A stretch of 64,000 nucleotides of DNA. Source: Pseudomonas nunensis. Lineage in GTDB: Bacteria > Pseudomonadota > Gammaproteobacteria > Pseudomonadales > Pseudomonadaceae. Location: assembly GCF_024296925.1 (NCBI RefSeq), contig NZ_CP101125.1:5892501-5956500 (forward strand), read 5' to 3'. Positions 28,158 to 38,173 of this stretch are shown here, piece by piece. The first letter of the stretch is position 1, and every line of letters begins with the position of its first letter. The position numbers and the translations under genes are program-made. The notes beneath the pieces were generated by a model that saw only the letters and a list, made by a program, of their open reading frames with translations, had not been told where the DNA came from and searched no databases.

Positions 28158-28822
28158 TGGAAGAAGCTTTCCAACTTGCGCTGGACTCCGCGCCCTTCCT
28201 GCTGAAGGGCGCGTATTACACGGTCATCCTGAGCCTGGGCGGAATGTTCTTCGGCCTGGTGATGGGCTTCGGCCTGGCGTTGATGCGCTTGTCGCGCTTC
28301 AAATCGGTCAGCTGGCTGGCCCGCATCTACGTGTCGTTCTTTCGCGGCACGCCGTTGCTGGTGCAGTTGTTCGTGATCTATTACGGCTTGCCGCAATTGG
28401 GCATCGAACTCGATCCACTGCCAGCCGCCCTGATCGGCTTCTCGCTGAACATGGCCGCCTACGCCTGTGAAATCCTGCGTGCCGCGATCAGCTCCATCGA
28501 ACGTGGCCAGTGGGAAGCCGCCGCGAGTATCGGCATGACCCGCGCGCAGACCTTGCGCCGGGCCATTCTGCCGCAAGCGATGCGCACGGCCCTGCCGCCG
28601 CTGGGCAACAGCTTCATTTCGCTGGTCAAGGACACGGCGCTGGCCGCTACCATCCAGGTGCCAGAGCTGTTCCGCCAAGCGCAATTGATCACCGCCCGTA
28701 CTTTCGAAATCTTCACCATGTATCTGGCCGCCGCCCTGATCTACTGGATTCTGGCCACGGTGCTCTCGCACCTGCAGAACAAGTTGGAAGAGCGGGTCAA
28801 TCGGCACGACCAGGAGTCCTGA
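28157..28822 (+). CDS. tcyL: Cystine ABC transporter permease
   Basis: This 221-residue inner-membrane permease of the HisMQ type is like YecS/Tcy[21 protein letters not shown] is the family N-terminal signature. EAA-loop-like [20 protein letters not shown] contacts the ATPase. Four to five membrane segments. Its start overlaps the stop of the binding-protein gene and the ATPase gene follows four bases after its stop. Confidence 0.92.
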   Translation: MEEAFQLALDSAPFLLKGAYYTVILSLGGMFFGLVMGFGLALMRLSRFKSVSWLARIYVSFFRGTPLLVQLFVIYYGLPQLGIELDPLPAALIGFSLNMAAYACEILRAAISSIERGQWEAAASIGMTRAQTLRRAILPQAMRTALPPLGNSFISLVKDTALAATIQVPELFRQAQLITARTFEIFTMYLAAALIYWILATVLSHLQNKLEERVNRHDQES

Positions 28823-28826
28823 CCCA

Positions 28827-29582
28827 ATGATTGTCGTGGAAAAACTGACAAAGCAGTTCAAGGGTCAAGTGGTGCTCAACGGCATCGATCTGGAAGTGAA
28901 GGAAGGCGAGGTCGTGGCGATTATCGGGCCGAGCGGCTCGGGCAAGACCACGTTCCTGCGTTGCCTGAATTTCCTCGAAGAACCTACCAGCGGCCGGATC
29001 AAGGTCGGCGACATCGAAATCGATGGCAGCCGCCCGCTGAATCAGCAGCAAGGCCTGGTGCGACGTCTGCGCCAGCACGTGGGCTTCGTGTTCCAGAACT
29101 TCAACTTGTTCCCGCATCGTACGGCGTTGGAAAACGTCATCGAAGGCCCGATCATCGTGAAGAAGATGCCCCACGCCCAAGCCGTTGCCCTGGGCAAGAA
29201 GCTGTTGGCCAGGGTTGGTCTGGCGGGCAAGGAAGATGCCTATCCGCGTCGTCTATCCGGTGGTCAGCAACAGCGTGTGGCGATTGCCCGGGCGCTGGCG
29301 ATGGAGCCGGAAGTGATTCTGTTCGATGAACCCACCTCGGCACTCGACCCGGAACTGGTCGGTGAAGTGCTGGCGACTATCCGCAGCCTGGCCGAAGAGA
29401 ATCGCACCATGGTCATCGTCACCCACGAAATGGGCTTTGCCCGGGACGTGGCAAACCGCGTGGTGTTTTTCGACAAGGGTGTGATCGTCGAGCAAGGTGA
29501 GTCCAAGGCGTTGTTTGCCAACCCAAAAGAAGAACGGACGAAGCAGTTCCTCAGCAAGTTCCTGAATAACGCACACCACTGA
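28827..29582 (+). CDS. tcyN: Cystine ABC transporter ATP-binding protein
   Basis: This 251-residue polar-amino-acid-type ABC ATPase has Walker [11 protein letters not shown] near residue 35, Q-loop in [19 protein letters not shown], signature [15 protein letters not shown] and Walker [16 protein letters not shown]. The H-loop is in [12 protein letters not shown]. It completes the cystine importer (YecC/TcyN type). No terminator hairpin is obvious in the AT-richer DNA that follows. Confidence 0.92.
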   Translation: MIVVEKLTKQFKGQVVLNGIDLEVKEGEVVAIIGPSGSGKTTFLRCLNFLEEPTSGRIKVGDIEIDGSRPLNQQQGLVRRLRQHVGFVFQNFNLFPHRTALENVIEGPIIVKKMPHAQAVALGKKLLARVGLAGKEDAYPRRLSGGQQQRVAIARALAMEPEVILFDEPTSALDPELVGEVLATIRSLAEENRTMVIVTHEMGFARDVANRVVFFDKGVIVEQGESKALFANPKEERTKQFLSKFLNNAHH

Positions 29583-30085
29583 AACCCAGACTTGAAACTT
29601 GTCAACTTCCAGGGAAGGAAGTGACACTTACCCTCCGATACAAACATCCTCATTATCGCCAAACCTTTCTTCTCCCTCGCACCGAAGATATATAACTTCC
29701 TCTCTGCGCATGCGGTACATGTATATGTCCTGCAACAGAATCCTGCCGCCTAAAATCAAGCCAAAATCCACTCGCTTCGGCTGCACGGCTCAACGTAGGC
29801 AATGCATGAAACCGGGACAAAAACAGGGAAAAGTTCGACGGGGTGATGCCGCTAATTAACCCATCGTTGTGGGAAATTTCTGAATCACACTGAATCCAAC
29901 TCTCAACTAACAAACTCTATTGACACCTATTCCGGCGCACTCTTATCTAGTCCCCAGCAGGCGCCAATTACCCAACTCAATCGTTATCAACATTCATCAA
30001 TAACTCGCTGTTTTGTTGCTCGGTGATTCACGCCTTTTGATCTTCCAGAAACGGACTTCGCTGCAAGGCTTCAAGGAGAAAACCC
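29583..30085. other. 503-base gene-free, AT-richer stretch
   Basis: No coding frame here has a believable start or family resemblance, and the DNA is visibly richer in A/T than its surroundings, without REP elements. The right part contains the promoter-like pair listed at 29920. It could hold the regulatory region for the downstream unknown gene. Confidence 0.5.
29920..29949 (+). promoter_or_regulatory. Sigma-70-like promoter candidate
   Basis: TTGACA is followed at 17-18 bases by TTATCT/TATCTA, about 137 bases upstream of the unknown gene at 30086. Read by eye only. Confidence 0.35.
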
Positions 30086-30850
30086 ATGACAAGCACCTCG
30101 AACAAAACCGAACTTGCGGCACCGACCCTGGCGCAATCCCACAGGAGCGGCATCAACATCACCTCGGCCGCCCATTTGCTGATCGCGGTAGCGCCCTACC
30201 CCGGCATGGACGAAGGCGATCTGATCGAACTCTACTGGGACGACTGCTACGTGGCGTCAAAAGCGCTGATCGTCGACGACGTCAAACGACCCGTGCAACT
30301 GCGAGTACCCGAGAGCTTTGTCATCAATGGCACCTCACACGTCCACTACCGCGTCATGCAGGTCGGGCAGGACCCGGCGCTGTCGCCGACCACGCGGGTG
30401 CAGATCAAGCTCGATTGCCCGGGCGGCCAGGCACCGGCCCTGTCCGGTGACGAAAACCAGAGCCTGGCCCCGGTGAACCTCCCCGAAACCATCCGCCGCC
30501 AGGGGGTCAACCCGAACCAGCTCAAACGCGGCGTACCGCTGACTATCGAGCCCTACCTGAACATGGCTATCGACGACGAAATCACCCTGCAATGGGGCGA
30601 TGTGCGCATGGACCTGCCGAAGCTGACGGCCGGGGATATCGGCCAGCCGATCCAGGTCTGGGTGCCGCCGGCGATCATTCTCGAAGCGGGCGAAGACCTG
30701 AGGCTGGAAGTGACCTACTGCATCCTCGACCGGGTGGGCAATAACTCCCGCTGGGCACCGCCACGGATGTTGAAGATCGGCTGTGCCAATCCGTACCTGA
30801 AAGTGCCGCTCAAAGAAGAACTGAAGGCGGCAGAACCCCGCAAACCCTGA
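30086..30850 (+). CDS. Uncharacterised protein with a tandem beta-domain repeat
   Basis: This 254-residue protein lacks signal peptide and membrane segments. Two similar halves are visible. DEGDLIELYWDDCYVASKAL, then VKRPVQLRVPESFVI and HVHYRVMQVG (about 44-110), parallels DDEITLQWGDVRMDLPKL, then GQPIQVWVPPAIIL and DLRLEVTYCILDRVGN (about 172-235). Each half looks like an all-beta, immunoglobulin-like unit ending in RVQIKLDC or RMLKIGCANPY. AAGGAGAAAA before the ATG is a strong ribosome-binding site. I recognise the pattern only as a Pseudomonas hypothetical family; no function can be assigned. Confidence 0.7.
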   Translation: MTSTSNKTELAAPTLAQSHRSGINITSAAHLLIAVAPYPGMDEGDLIELYWDDCYVASKALIVDDVKRPVQLRVPESFVINGTSHVHYRVMQVGQDPALSPTTRVQIKLDCPGGQAPALSGDENQSLAPVNLPETIRRQGVNPNQLKRGVPLTIEPYLNMAIDDEITLQWGDVRMDLPKLTAGDIGQPIQVWVPPAIILEAGEDLRLEVTYCILDRVGNNSRWAPPRMLKIGCANPYLKVPLKEELKAAEPRKP

Positions 30851-30856
30851 GACCCC

Positions 30857-31004
30857 TGTAGCAGCTGACGAGCACCGCGAGGCAGCGTTCGGCGGCGAAG
30901 CCGTCGCAAAATCAGCTAACGCGGTGTTTCAGGTAGGCCGCGTGCTTAGGGTTGACGACGGCTTCGCCGCCGAACGCTGCCTCGCGGTGCTCGACAGCTG
31001 CTAC
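30857..31004. repeat. Long palindrome, family D (GTAGCAGCTGACGAGCACCG)
   Basis: Inverted arms of ~50 bases (GTAGCAGCTGACGAGCACCG through GGCGGCGAAGCCGTCG) surround ~50 unpaired bases. Ends resemble family C (GTAGGAGCTGTCGAG) but the core differs. It fills much of the 426-base gap before the sfnB-type gene; the remainder (31005-31276) is AT-rich promoter-like DNA with AATTATTTATAC near 31106. Confidence 0.8.
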
Positions 31005-31276
31005 ACAGCTACACAGCCACGCCCAAACGCCGACTGTTGCTCCACAAACAACTGTTGCGCCACGGACAGACGCCCTTCTATGCATATTCCCAAAAGTTAG
31101 TTTATTAATTATTTATACACGCTTAGGGTATATGAACCGGACCACCGGACATTCTTGATATTCGTTCGCCGCCACCATCGCGGCGTTTCCATGAGATGTG
31201 AGGTAGGTATGGTCCACAACACAATCACCCCAGTGCAGAACGCCAGGGCATTGCGTGCAGCCAAGGAGCGGCACTG

Positions 31277-32518
31277 ATGTCCAGTCTGGCAGAAGCCACC
31301 ATCCAGAGTGATCTGGATATCGCCCCCCTGTTGTTGCCCGCGCAGGTTTTGCGCAACGACGCACAAGCCATCAAGGCTGCCCATGAGCTGGCGCAGACCG
31401 CCCGCCTGCAAGCGGCCAAACGTGATCAGCAGCGCAAGCTGCCGTGGTCGGAAATCGAACAGTTCACCCGCAGCGGCCTGGGCAGCATTGCCATCCCGCG
31501 CGAGTACGGTGGCCCGCAGGTTTCCTTTGTGACCATCGCTGATGTCTTCGCGATCATTTCCGCGGCGGATCCGGCACTCGGGCAGATCCCGCAGAACCAG
31601 TTCGGCATCCTGAACCTGGTGCTGGGCAGCGCTACGGAATCGCAGAAAAAACAGCTGTTCAAAAGCGTGCTCGAAGGCTGGCGCATCGGCAATGCCGGGC
31701 CAGAACGCGGCACCAAGAACACCCTCGAACTCAAGGCGCGCATTACCGCTGACGGTGACGGTTTTGTCATCAGCGGCCAGAAGTTTTACTCCACCGGCGC
31801 ACTGTTCGCGCACTGGGTGGCGGTCAAGGCGTTGAACGATGACGGCAAGCAAGTGCTCGCCTTCGTCCGCCGTGGCACGCCGGGTTTGCGCATCGTGGAT
31901 GACTGGTCCGGTTTCGGCCAGCGCACCACCGCCAGCGGCACCATTTTGCTCAACAACGTGCGGGTCGACGCCGAGCTGGTGGTGGATAACTGGAAGATCA
32001 ACGACAGCCCGAACATCCAGGGCGCTGTGTCGCAATTGATTCAAGCAGCCATCGACGCCGGCATCGCGCGCGGTGCCATCGATGACGCCATCGAATTCGT
32101 CAAAACCCGCGCCCGGCCATGGATCGACGCCAAGGTCGAACGGGCCAGCGATGACCTGTACGTGATCGCCGACATCGGCAAACTGAAAATCGAACTGCAC
32201 GCCGCCGAAGCGCTGCTGCGCAAGGCCGGGAAAGTGCTCGATCAGGTCAACGCCGCGCCGCTCACCGCCGAGTCCGCTGCCCGCGCTTCGATTGCGGTGG
32301 CCGAAGCCAAAGTGCTGACCACCGAGATCGCATTGCTGGCCAGCGAAAAACTCTTCGAACTCGCCGGCAGCCGCGCCACCCTCGCCGAATTCAACCTCGA
32401 TCGTCACTGGCGCAACGCCCGCGTGCACACCCTGCACGACCCCGTTCGCTGGAAGTACTACGCCGTCGGCACCTATCACCTCAACGGCACGCTACCCGCT
32501 CGCCACTCCTGGATTTAA
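31277..32518 (+). CDS. SfnB-family sulfur-acquisition oxidoreductase (copy 1)
   Basis: This 413-residue acyl-CoA-dehydrogenase-fold flavoprotein is of the SfnB/DszC type. Members use reduced flavin and oxygen and are induced during growth on dimethyl sulfone or other organosulfur sources. Visible features are IAIPREYGGPQVSFVTIADV, FGNAGPERG-like RIGNAGPERGTKNTLELKAR, the FMN-site YSTGALFAHW and DWSGFGQRTTASGT. The end RNARVHTLHDPVRWKYYAVG is nearly identical to that of the next gene. It opens a three-gene set with a second SfnB and a flavin monooxygenase. AAGGAGCGG precedes the ATG. Confidence 0.88.
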   Translation: MSSLAEATIQSDLDIAPLLLPAQVLRNDAQAIKAAHELAQTARLQAAKRDQQRKLPWSEIEQFTRSGLGSIAIPREYGGPQVSFVTIADVFAIISAADPALGQIPQNQFGILNLVLGSATESQKKQLFKSVLEGWRIGNAGPERGTKNTLELKARITADGDGFVISGQKFYSTGALFAHWVAVKALNDDGKQVLAFVRRGTPGLRIVDDWSGFGQRTTASGTILLNNVRVDAELVVDNWKINDSPNIQGAVSQLIQAAIDAGIARGAIDDAIEFVKTRARPWIDAKVERASDDLYVIADIGKLKIELHAAEALLRKAGKVLDQVNAAPLTAESAARASIAVAEAKVLTTEIALLASEKLFELAGSRATLAEFNLDRHWRNARVHTLHDPVRWKYYAVGTYHLNGTLPARHSWI

Positions 32519-32541
32519 CGACCAGACCTCTGGAGAAACAC

Positions 32542-33735
32542 ATGACTCTTTCTCACCACGTCGCGGTCATAACCAGCGATGAGCAAGCCCTGATCGTCGC
32601 CAGTGACCTGGCCGAAGATTTCAAACGCGACAGCGCCCTGCGCGACCGCGAACGCCGTTTGCCGCACCCGGAACTGGAAGTGTTTTCCCGCTCGGGCCTC
32701 TGGGGCATCAGCGTGCCAAAAGAATACGGCGGCGCTGGCGTGTCCAACGTCACCCTGGCCAAAGTCATTGCCCTGATCGCACAGGCCGACGGCTCCCTCG
32801 GACAAATCCCGCAGAACCATTTCTACGCCCTCGAAGTGCTGCGTGTGAACGGCAGCGACGCGCAGAAGAAACGCCTGTACGCCGAAGTCCTGGCCGGCCA
32901 GCGCTTCGGCAATGCCCTCGCCGAGCTCGGCACCAAAACCGCCCATGACCGCGTCACCAGCCTGACCCGCGACGGCGACGGCTATCGCATCAACGGTCGC
33001 AAGTTCTACGCCACCGGCGCGATCTATGCCCAGCGCATACCGACGTCAGTCGTGGATGAAAACGGCGTACAGCAACTGGCCTTCGTGCCTCGCGACAGCA
33101 AAGGCCTGACGGTGATCGACGACTGGAGCGGCTTCGGCCAGCGCACCACCGGCAGCGGTTCGGTGGTGTTCGAAGACGTCTACGTTGCCGCCGAAGACGT
33201 GATCCCGTTTCAAAGCGCTTTCGAGCGCCCGACCACCGTCGGCCCGTTGGCGCAGATTCTTCACGCCGCCATCGACACCGGCATTGCCCGCGCGGCTTAC
33301 GAAGATGCCCTGCATTTCGTGCGCACCAAGACCCGGCCATGGATCGACGCGACCCACGAAAAAGCCATCGACGACCCGCTGAGCATCAAGAGCTTCGGCC
33401 ACTTGGCGATTCGCTTGCACGCCACCGAAGCACTGCTGGAACGCTCCGGCGAATTCCTCGACAAAGCCCAGGCCGAGATGAACGCCGAAACCGTGGCAGC
33501 CGCCTCGATTGCCGTCGCCGAAGCCCGGGCCATCAGCACCGAAATCTCCCTCGCCGCTGGCACCACGCTGTTCGAACTGGCCGGCAGCCAGGCAACCCTG
33601 ATCGAACACGGTCTGGATCGCCACTGGCGCAACGCTCGCGTGCACACGCTGCACGACCCGGTGCGCTGGAAGTATCACGCGGTCGGCAATTACTACCTCA
33701 ACGATGAAAACCCGCCACTGCGGGGGACCATCTGA
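32542..33735 (+). CDS. SfnB-family sulfur-acquisition oxidoreductase (copy 2)
   Basis: This 397-residue paralogue of the preceding gene has the same order of motifs: ISVPKEYGGAGVSNVTLAKV, GQIPQNHFYALEVLR, GRKFYATGAIYAQR, DWSGFGQRTTGSGSV and RHWRNARVHTLHDPVRWKYH. The N-terminus is shorter and closer to canonical SfnB. It lies 23 bases after copy 1, and its TGA overlaps the ATG of the monooxygenase gene, so the three are probably cotranslated. The exact sulfur substrate is not readable. Confidence 0.9.
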   Translation: MTLSHHVAVITSDEQALIVASDLAEDFKRDSALRDRERRLPHPELEVFSRSGLWGISVPKEYGGAGVSNVTLAKVIALIAQADGSLGQIPQNHFYALEVLRVNGSDAQKKRLYAEVLAGQRFGNALAELGTKTAHDRVTSLTRDGDGYRINGRKFYATGAIYAQRIPTSVVDENGVQQLAFVPRDSKGLTVIDDWSGFGQRTTGSGSVVFEDVYVAAEDVIPFQSAFERPTTVGPLAQILHAAIDTGIARAAYEDALHFVRTKTRPWIDATHEKAIDDPLSIKSFGHLAIRLHATEALLERSGEFLDKAQAEMNAETVAAASIAVAEARAISTEISLAAGTTLFELAGSQATLIEHGLDRHWRNARVHTLHDPVRWKYHAVGNYYLNDENPPLRGTI

Positions 33736-35093
33736 TGGCTGATCCGAAAAAGAAGATCCTGCTCAACGCGTTCAACATGAACTGCATCGGGCACATCAAC
33801 CATGGCCTGTGGACGCACCCACGGGACACCTCGACCCAATACAAAACCATCGAATACTGGACCGAACTGGCGCAACTGCTGGAGCGTGGGCTGTTCGACG
33901 GTTTGTTTATCGCGGACATCGTCGGCGTGTACGACGTCTACCAGAACTCGGTGGACGTGCCGCTGAAAGAGTCGATCCAGCTGCCGGTCAACGACCCGTT
34001 GTTGCTGGTTTCGGCCATGGCCGCGGTCACCAAGAATCTGGGTTTTGGCCTGACCGCCAACCTGACCTACGAGCCGCCGTATCTGTTCGCCCGTCGCATG
34101 TCGACCCTCGACCATTTGAGTCGCGGTCGCGTGGGCTGGAACATCGTCACCGGCTACCTCGACAGCGCCGCCAAGGCCATGGGCCTCAGCGAACAGGTCG
34201 AGCACGACCGTCGCTACGACCAGGCCGATGAGTATCTACAAGTGCTCTACAAACTCTGGGAAGGCAGTTGGGAAGACGGCGCGGTGCTCAACGATCCCAA
34301 GCAGCGGATCTACGCGCAACCTGAGAAAGTGCACAAGGTCGAGCATAAGGGCGAGTTCTATCAGGTCGAGGGCTATCACCTCTGCGAACCTTCACCACAA
34401 CGCACGCCGGTGCTATTCCAGGCCGGCAGTTCGGATCGCGGTTTGCTGTTCGCCGGGCGGCATGCCGAGTGCGTGTTTATCAGCGGCCAGAACAAACCGT
34501 CGACCAAGGTGCAAGTGGACAAGGTCCGCGCCAGCGCGGTCGAGGCCGGACGTAATCCCGAGGACATCAAGGTGTTCATGGGGCTGAACGTGATTGTCGG
34601 CGCCACCGAGGAACTGGCCTGGGCCAAGCACGCCGAGTACCTGAGCTACGCGAGTGCCGAGGCCGGCGTGGCGCATTTTTCGGCGTCGACCGCGATCGAT
34701 TTTTCCCAGTACGAGATCGACGAACCGATCCAGTACGTGAAGAGCAACGCGATCCAGTCGGCGACCAAGAACCTGCAAAACAACGACTGGACCCGGCGCA
34801 AATTGCTCGAACAACACGCCCTCGGTGGCCGCTACATCACCGTGGTCGGCTCGCCGGAACAAGTGGCCGATGAGCTGGAATCGTGGATCGCCGAAACCGG
34901 CCTCGACGGCTTCAACCTGACACGCATCGTCACGCCGGAAAGCTATGTGGATTTCATCGATCTGGTGATTCCGGAGTTGCAGCGTCGTGGGTCGTACAAA
35001 ACCGCCTACGACAACGGCAGCCTGCGGGAGAAGCTGTTTCACGGCGAGGCGCATTTGCCTGAGCAACATACCGGCGCAGCGTTTCGCCGGTAA
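33735..35093 (+). CDS. FMN-dependent monooxygenase (NtaA/SnaA/DszA/DmoA family)
   Basis: This is a 452-residue luciferase-fold flavin monooxygenase. KKKILLNAFNMNCIGHINHG and LWTHPRDTS mark the start. LSRGRVGWNIVTGYLDSAAK is the family signature (~131-150) and RDxxYDxADEYLQVLYKLWE is seen as RRYDQADEYLQVLYKLWEGS. The DmoA (dimethyl sulfide monooxygenase) branch shares this N-terminus, which fits the sulfur setting, but substrate assignment is inference. It is translationally coupled to the SfnB copy 2. A family-B palindrome separates it from the MetQNI genes. Confidence 0.88.
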   Translation: MADPKKKILLNAFNMNCIGHINHGLWTHPRDTSTQYKTIEYWTELAQLLERGLFDGLFIADIVGVYDVYQNSVDVPLKESIQLPVNDPLLLVSAMAAVTKNLGFGLTANLTYEPPYLFARRMSTLDHLSRGRVGWNIVTGYLDSAAKAMGLSEQVEHDRRYDQADEYLQVLYKLWEGSWEDGAVLNDPKQRIYAQPEKVHKVEHKGEFYQVEGYHLCEPSPQRTPVLFQAGSSDRGLLFAGRHAECVFISGQNKPSTKVQVDKVRASAVEAGRNPEDIKVFMGLNVIVGATEELAWAKHAEYLSYASAEAGVAHFSASTAIDFSQYEIDEPIQYVKSNAIQSATKNLQNNDWTRRKLLEQHALGGRYITVVGSPEQVADELESWIAETGLDGFNLTRIVTPESYVDFIDLVIPELQRRGSYKTAYDNGSLREKLFHGEAHLPEQHTGAAFRR

Positions 35094-35096
35094 CCC

Positions 35097-35230
35097 TGTG
35101 GCGAGGGGGCTTGCCCCTGTTCGGCTGCGAAGCAGTCGCAAAACCTACGGACCTGATTTATCTGACACACCATTATTGAATGGATTGGGGGCCGCTTCGC
35201 GGCCCAACGGGGGCAAGCCCCCTCGCCACA
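35097..35230. repeat. Long palindrome, family B
   Basis: Inverted ends CTGTGGCGAGGGGGCTTGCC and GGGGCAAGCCCCCTCGCCAC have inner inverted GGCTGCGAAGCAGTCG and GGGGCCGCTTCGCGGCCC segments, between the monooxygenase and metQ-like genes. Confidence 0.87.
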
Positions 35231-35270
35231 AATGCGTGCACACATTGAATAATTGACTGGAATAACCATC

Positions 35271-36080
35271 ATGACCAAGAAGCTCCTCTCCCACCCAGTC
35301 AAAGCACTGGCCCTGGCCCTCGGCCTCTTCAGCTCCGTCACCTTCGCCGCCGACGCGCCGCTGAAAGTCGGCACCACCGCCGCGTTCGCCATCCCGCTGG
35401 AGGCCGCCGTCGAAGAAGCCTCCAAACAAGGCCTGAAAGTCGAGCTCGTGGAGTTCACCGACTGGATCGCGCCGAACGTCAGCCTCGCCGCCGGCGATAT
35501 CGACGTGAACTACTTCCAGCACGTGCCGTTCCTGGAAAACGCCAAGGCTGCCGCCGGGTTTGACCTGGTGCCGTTCGCGCCGGGGATCATCAACAACGTC
35601 GGCCTCTACTCGAAGAAATACAAAAGCTTCGACGAGCTGCCAGAAGGCGCCAGCGTCGCCATCGCCAACGACCCGATCAACAGCGGTCGCGGTCTGCAAC
35701 TGCTGGCCAAGGCCGGGCTGATCACCCTGAAACCGGGGGTCGGCTACAAGGCCACCGAAGAAGACATCATCGCCAACCCGAAGAAGATCAAAATCCTCCA
35801 GGTCGAAGCCGTGCAACTGGTGCGCGCCTATGACGACGCCGATCTGGTCCAGGGTTACCCGGCCTACATTCGCCTGGCGAAGACCTTCGATGCCGGCTCG
35901 GCGCTGCTGTTCGACGGCCTCGATCACAAGGAATACGTGATTCAGTTCGTGATCCAGCCAAAAAGCAAAACCGACCCGCGCCTGATCAAATTCGTCGACA
36001 TTTACCAGCACTCGCCAGCCGTGCGTGCTGCGTTGGATAAGGCCCATGGCAAGCTGTATCAAGCCGGTTGGGAAAGCTGA
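35271..36080 (+). CDS. metQ: MetQ/NlpA-family ABC binding protein
   Basis: This 269-residue substrate-binding protein of the methionine family has a signal peptide ending FAA near residue 25. There is no lipobox cysteine, so it is probably a soluble periplasmic protein rather than a lipoprotein. [38 protein letters not shown] and [18 protein letters not shown] follow the family pattern. It starts at the ATG 35271; a TTG at 35253 is open upstream. It is the first of metQ-metN-metI here, downstream of organosulfur oxygenases, so the ligand may be methionine or an oxidised derivative. Confidence 0.88.
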   Translation: MTKKLLSHPVKALALALGLFSSVTFAADAPLKVGTTAAFAIPLEAAVEEASKQGLKVELVEFTDWIAPNVSLAAGDIDVNYFQHVPFLENAKAAAGFDLVPFAPGIINNVGLYSKKYKSFDELPEGASVAIANDPINSGRGLQLLAKAGLITLKPGVGYKATEEDIIANPKKIKILQVEAVQLVRAYDDADLVQGYPAYIRLAKTFDAGSALLFDGLDHKEYVIQFVIQPKSKTDPRLIKFVDIYQHSPAVRAALDKAHGKLYQAGWES

Positions 36081-36082
36081 AA

Positions 36083-37204
36083 ATGACGGCCGCGATTCAA
36101 CGGCGACTGGATATTCCAGAGCCCCATAAAGCCGCACAAGCCGAACTGCACCCGGACCTGAATCGCGCTCACGTGCGCTTCATTGGCCTGGGCAAAACCT
36201 ACAACGGTCAGCAAGGTCCGGTGGTGGCGTTGCACGGCATCGACCTGGCGATCCAGCGCGGTGAAGTGTTCGGCATCATCGGCCGCAGCGGCGCCGGCAA
36301 GTCATCGTTGATCCGCACCATCAATCGCCTGGAGCAACCGAGCACCGGGCGCGTGCTGATCGATCAGGTCGACATCGGCGAGTTCGACGAAGACCGCTTG
36401 GTCGCGCTGCGCAGGCGGATCGGCATGATCTTTCAGCACTTCAACCTGATGTCGGCCAAGACGGTTTGGCAGAACGTTGAGTTGCCGTTGAAAGTGGCCG
36501 GTGTGCCCAAGGAAAAACGCGAGCAGAAAGTCCGAGAATTGCTGGAACTGGTGGGCCTGCAAGAGAAGCACAAGGCCTACCCGGCGCAGCTTTCCGGTGG
36601 CCAGAAACAACGCGTCGGCATCGCCCGCGCATTGGTGCATGACCCGGAAATTCTGCTGTGCGACGAAGCGACTTCGGCGCTGGATCCCGAGACAACGCAA
36701 TCGATCCTCGGCCTGCTGCGCGAGATCAATCAGCGCCTGGGTTTGACCATCGTGCTGATCACTCACGAGATGGCGGTGATCCGCGATATCTGCGACCGGG
36801 TCGTGGTGCTCGAACATGGACGCGTCGTCGAGCAAGGGCCGGTATGGGAGGTGTTTGGCAATCCGCAGCATGAGGTCAGCAAGACCTTGCTCGCGCCGCT
36901 GCAACACGCCTTGCCGGAGGAACTGCAAAGCCGTTTGCGTTCGCAACCACAATCTTCCGACGCGGCGGTTGTGCTGCGTTTGCAATTCACCGGCAGCGCC
37001 TCGGATGAACCGGATCTTGCGGCGCTGTTCGCCGCCCTTGGTGGCCGCGTGCGCCTGTTGCAGGGCGGCGTAGAGCGGATCCAGGGGCATGCGCTGGGGC
37101 AATTGCTGTTGGCGGTGGCAGGTTCGTCCTTGGGCGCCGAGGAACTGCGTCAGCGTGCCGACAACTGGGCACAACAGGTGGAGGTGCTGGGTTATGTGGT
37201 TTGA
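36083..37204 (+). CDS. metN: Methionine-type ABC transporter ATP-binding protein MetN
   Basis: This is a 373-residue ABC ATPase with the C-terminal NIL regulatory domain (about 290-370). Walker [11 protein letters not shown] lies near residue 70 (the second residue is Arg where Pro or His is common), signature [15 protein letters not shown] and Walker [17 protein letters not shown]. An N-terminal extension of ~30 residues precedes the nucleotide-binding domain. GGGAAAG lies before the ATG at 36083, which follows metQ by two bases. The NIL domain mediates methionine transinhibition in E. coli MetN, so feedback by the ligand is possible. Confidence 0.9.
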   Translation: MTAAIQRRLDIPEPHKAAQAELHPDLNRAHVRFIGLGKTYNGQQGPVVALHGIDLAIQRGEVFGIIGRSGAGKSSLIRTINRLEQPSTGRVLIDQVDIGEFDEDRLVALRRRIGMIFQHFNLMSAKTVWQNVELPLKVAGVPKEKREQKVRELLELVGLQEKHKAYPAQLSGGQKQRVGIARALVHDPEILLCDEATSALDPETTQSILGLLREINQRLGLTIVLITHEMAVIRDICDRVVVLEHGRVVEQGPVWEVFGNPQHEVSKTLLAPLQHALPEELQSRLRSQPQSSDAAVVLRLQFTGSASDEPDLAALFAALGGRVRLLQGGVERIQGHALGQLLLAVAGSSLGAEELRQRADNWAQQVEVLGYVV

Positions 37205-37838
37205 TCGCTTGCTTCAGGGCTTTATCGACACCTTCCTGATGGTCGGCGTGTCATCGCTGATCGCGCTGCTGGCGGGGATTCCGATGGCGGTGATCCTTGT
37301 CACCAGCGACAAGGGCGGCATCTACCAGGCACCCGCGTTGAACCGCGTGTTGGGCGCGTTCGTGAACCTGTTTCGCTCGATTCCTTTTTTGATTCTGATG
37401 GTGGCGCTGATTCCGTTTACGCGGTTGATCGTCGGCACCACTTACGGTGTCTGGGCTGCGGTCGTTCCGCTGACCATTGCGGCGACACCGTTCTTTGCGC
37501 GGATCGCTGAAGTGAGCTTGCGCGAGGTCGATCACGGTTTGATCGAAGCGGCGCAAGCGATGGGTTGCCGACGCTGGCATATCGTCTGGCATGTGCTGTT
37601 GCCAGAGGCGCTGCCGGGGATTGTCGGCGGTTTCACCATTACGCTGGTTACGATGATCAACTCCTCGGCCATGGCCGGGGCGATTGGTGCGGGCGGGCTC
37701 GGGGACATCGCGTATCGGTACGGGTATCAGCGCTTTGACAGTCAGATCATGTTGACGGTGATTGTGTTGCTGGTGGTGTTGGTGGCGATTATTCAGCTGG
37801 GCGGGGATCGCCTCGCTCGGGGCCTCAACAAGCGCTGA
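37194..37838 (+). CDS. metI: Methionine-type ABC transporter permease MetI
   Basis: This 214-residue permease has five predicted membrane segments. [20 protein letters not shown] is a typical MetI start. [36 protein letters not shown] and the EAA-like loop [20 protein letters not shown] are conserved. It overlaps metN by 11 bases. The frame is open upstream to 37089, but that part lies inside metN. Completes the importer. Confidence 0.92.
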   Translation: MWFDRLLQGFIDTFLMVGVSSLIALLAGIPMAVILVTSDKGGIYQAPALNRVLGAFVNLFRSIPFLILMVALIPFTRLIVGTTYGVWAAVVPLTIAATPFFARIAEVSLREVDHGLIEAAQAMGCRRWHIVWHVLLPEALPGIVGGFTITLVTMINSSAMAGAIGAGGLGDIAYRYGYQRFDSQIMLTVIVLLVVLVAIIQLGGDRLARGLNKR

Positions 37839-37862
37839 CTGCTTGTGCAATTGCAGAGCTTT

Positions 37863-37995
37863 TGTGGCGAGGGAGCTTGCTCCCGCTCGATTGCGCAGCA
37901 GTCGCAAAACCCGCAGACCTGTTTTGCCTGACACGCCTCATTGAATGGCTTGGAGGCTGCTTCGCAACCTAGCGGGAGCAAGCTCCCTCGCCACA
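37863..37995. repeat. Long palindrome, family B (GGAGCTTGCTCCC variant)
   Basis: Inverted ends TGTGGCGAGGGAGCTTGCTC and GAGCAAGCTCCCTCGCCACA have the usual GCGCAGCAGTCGC inner part. It is followed at 38037 by a REPIN; together they occupy most of the 335-base gap before the methyltransferase gene. Confidence 0.85.
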
Positions 37996-38036
37996 GGGGT
38001 GCATACACACAGAAGTCATCTGTCGTCAGTGATATC

Positions 38037-38106
38037 GCCTTCGCGGGCAAGCCTCGCTCCTACAGTTGATCGCATTCACGTGTAGGAGCGAGGCTTGCCC
38101 GCGAAT
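38037..38106. repeat. REPIN (GTAGGAGCGAGGC type)
   Basis: Inverted GTAGGAGCGAGGCTTGCCCG cores with an ~18-base spacer. Confidence 0.9.
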
Positions 38107-38173
38107 GGCTGCGCAGCAGCCCCAAGGTTGATGGCGTATATTCGGCAAATCCCCATTGCCTGCGCAGCCGACC

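Noticed and set aside
29599..29913. Two overlapping frames of ~86 residues on opposite strands in the AT-rich gap
   Set aside because: No ribosome-binding site of note, low-complexity composition and no family resemblance.
31200..31276. Sigma-54 -24/-12 promoter before the first sfnB-type gene
   Set aside because: The best GG/GC pair (around 31249) has wrong spacing, and no TGGCAC-N5-TTGC match could be found.
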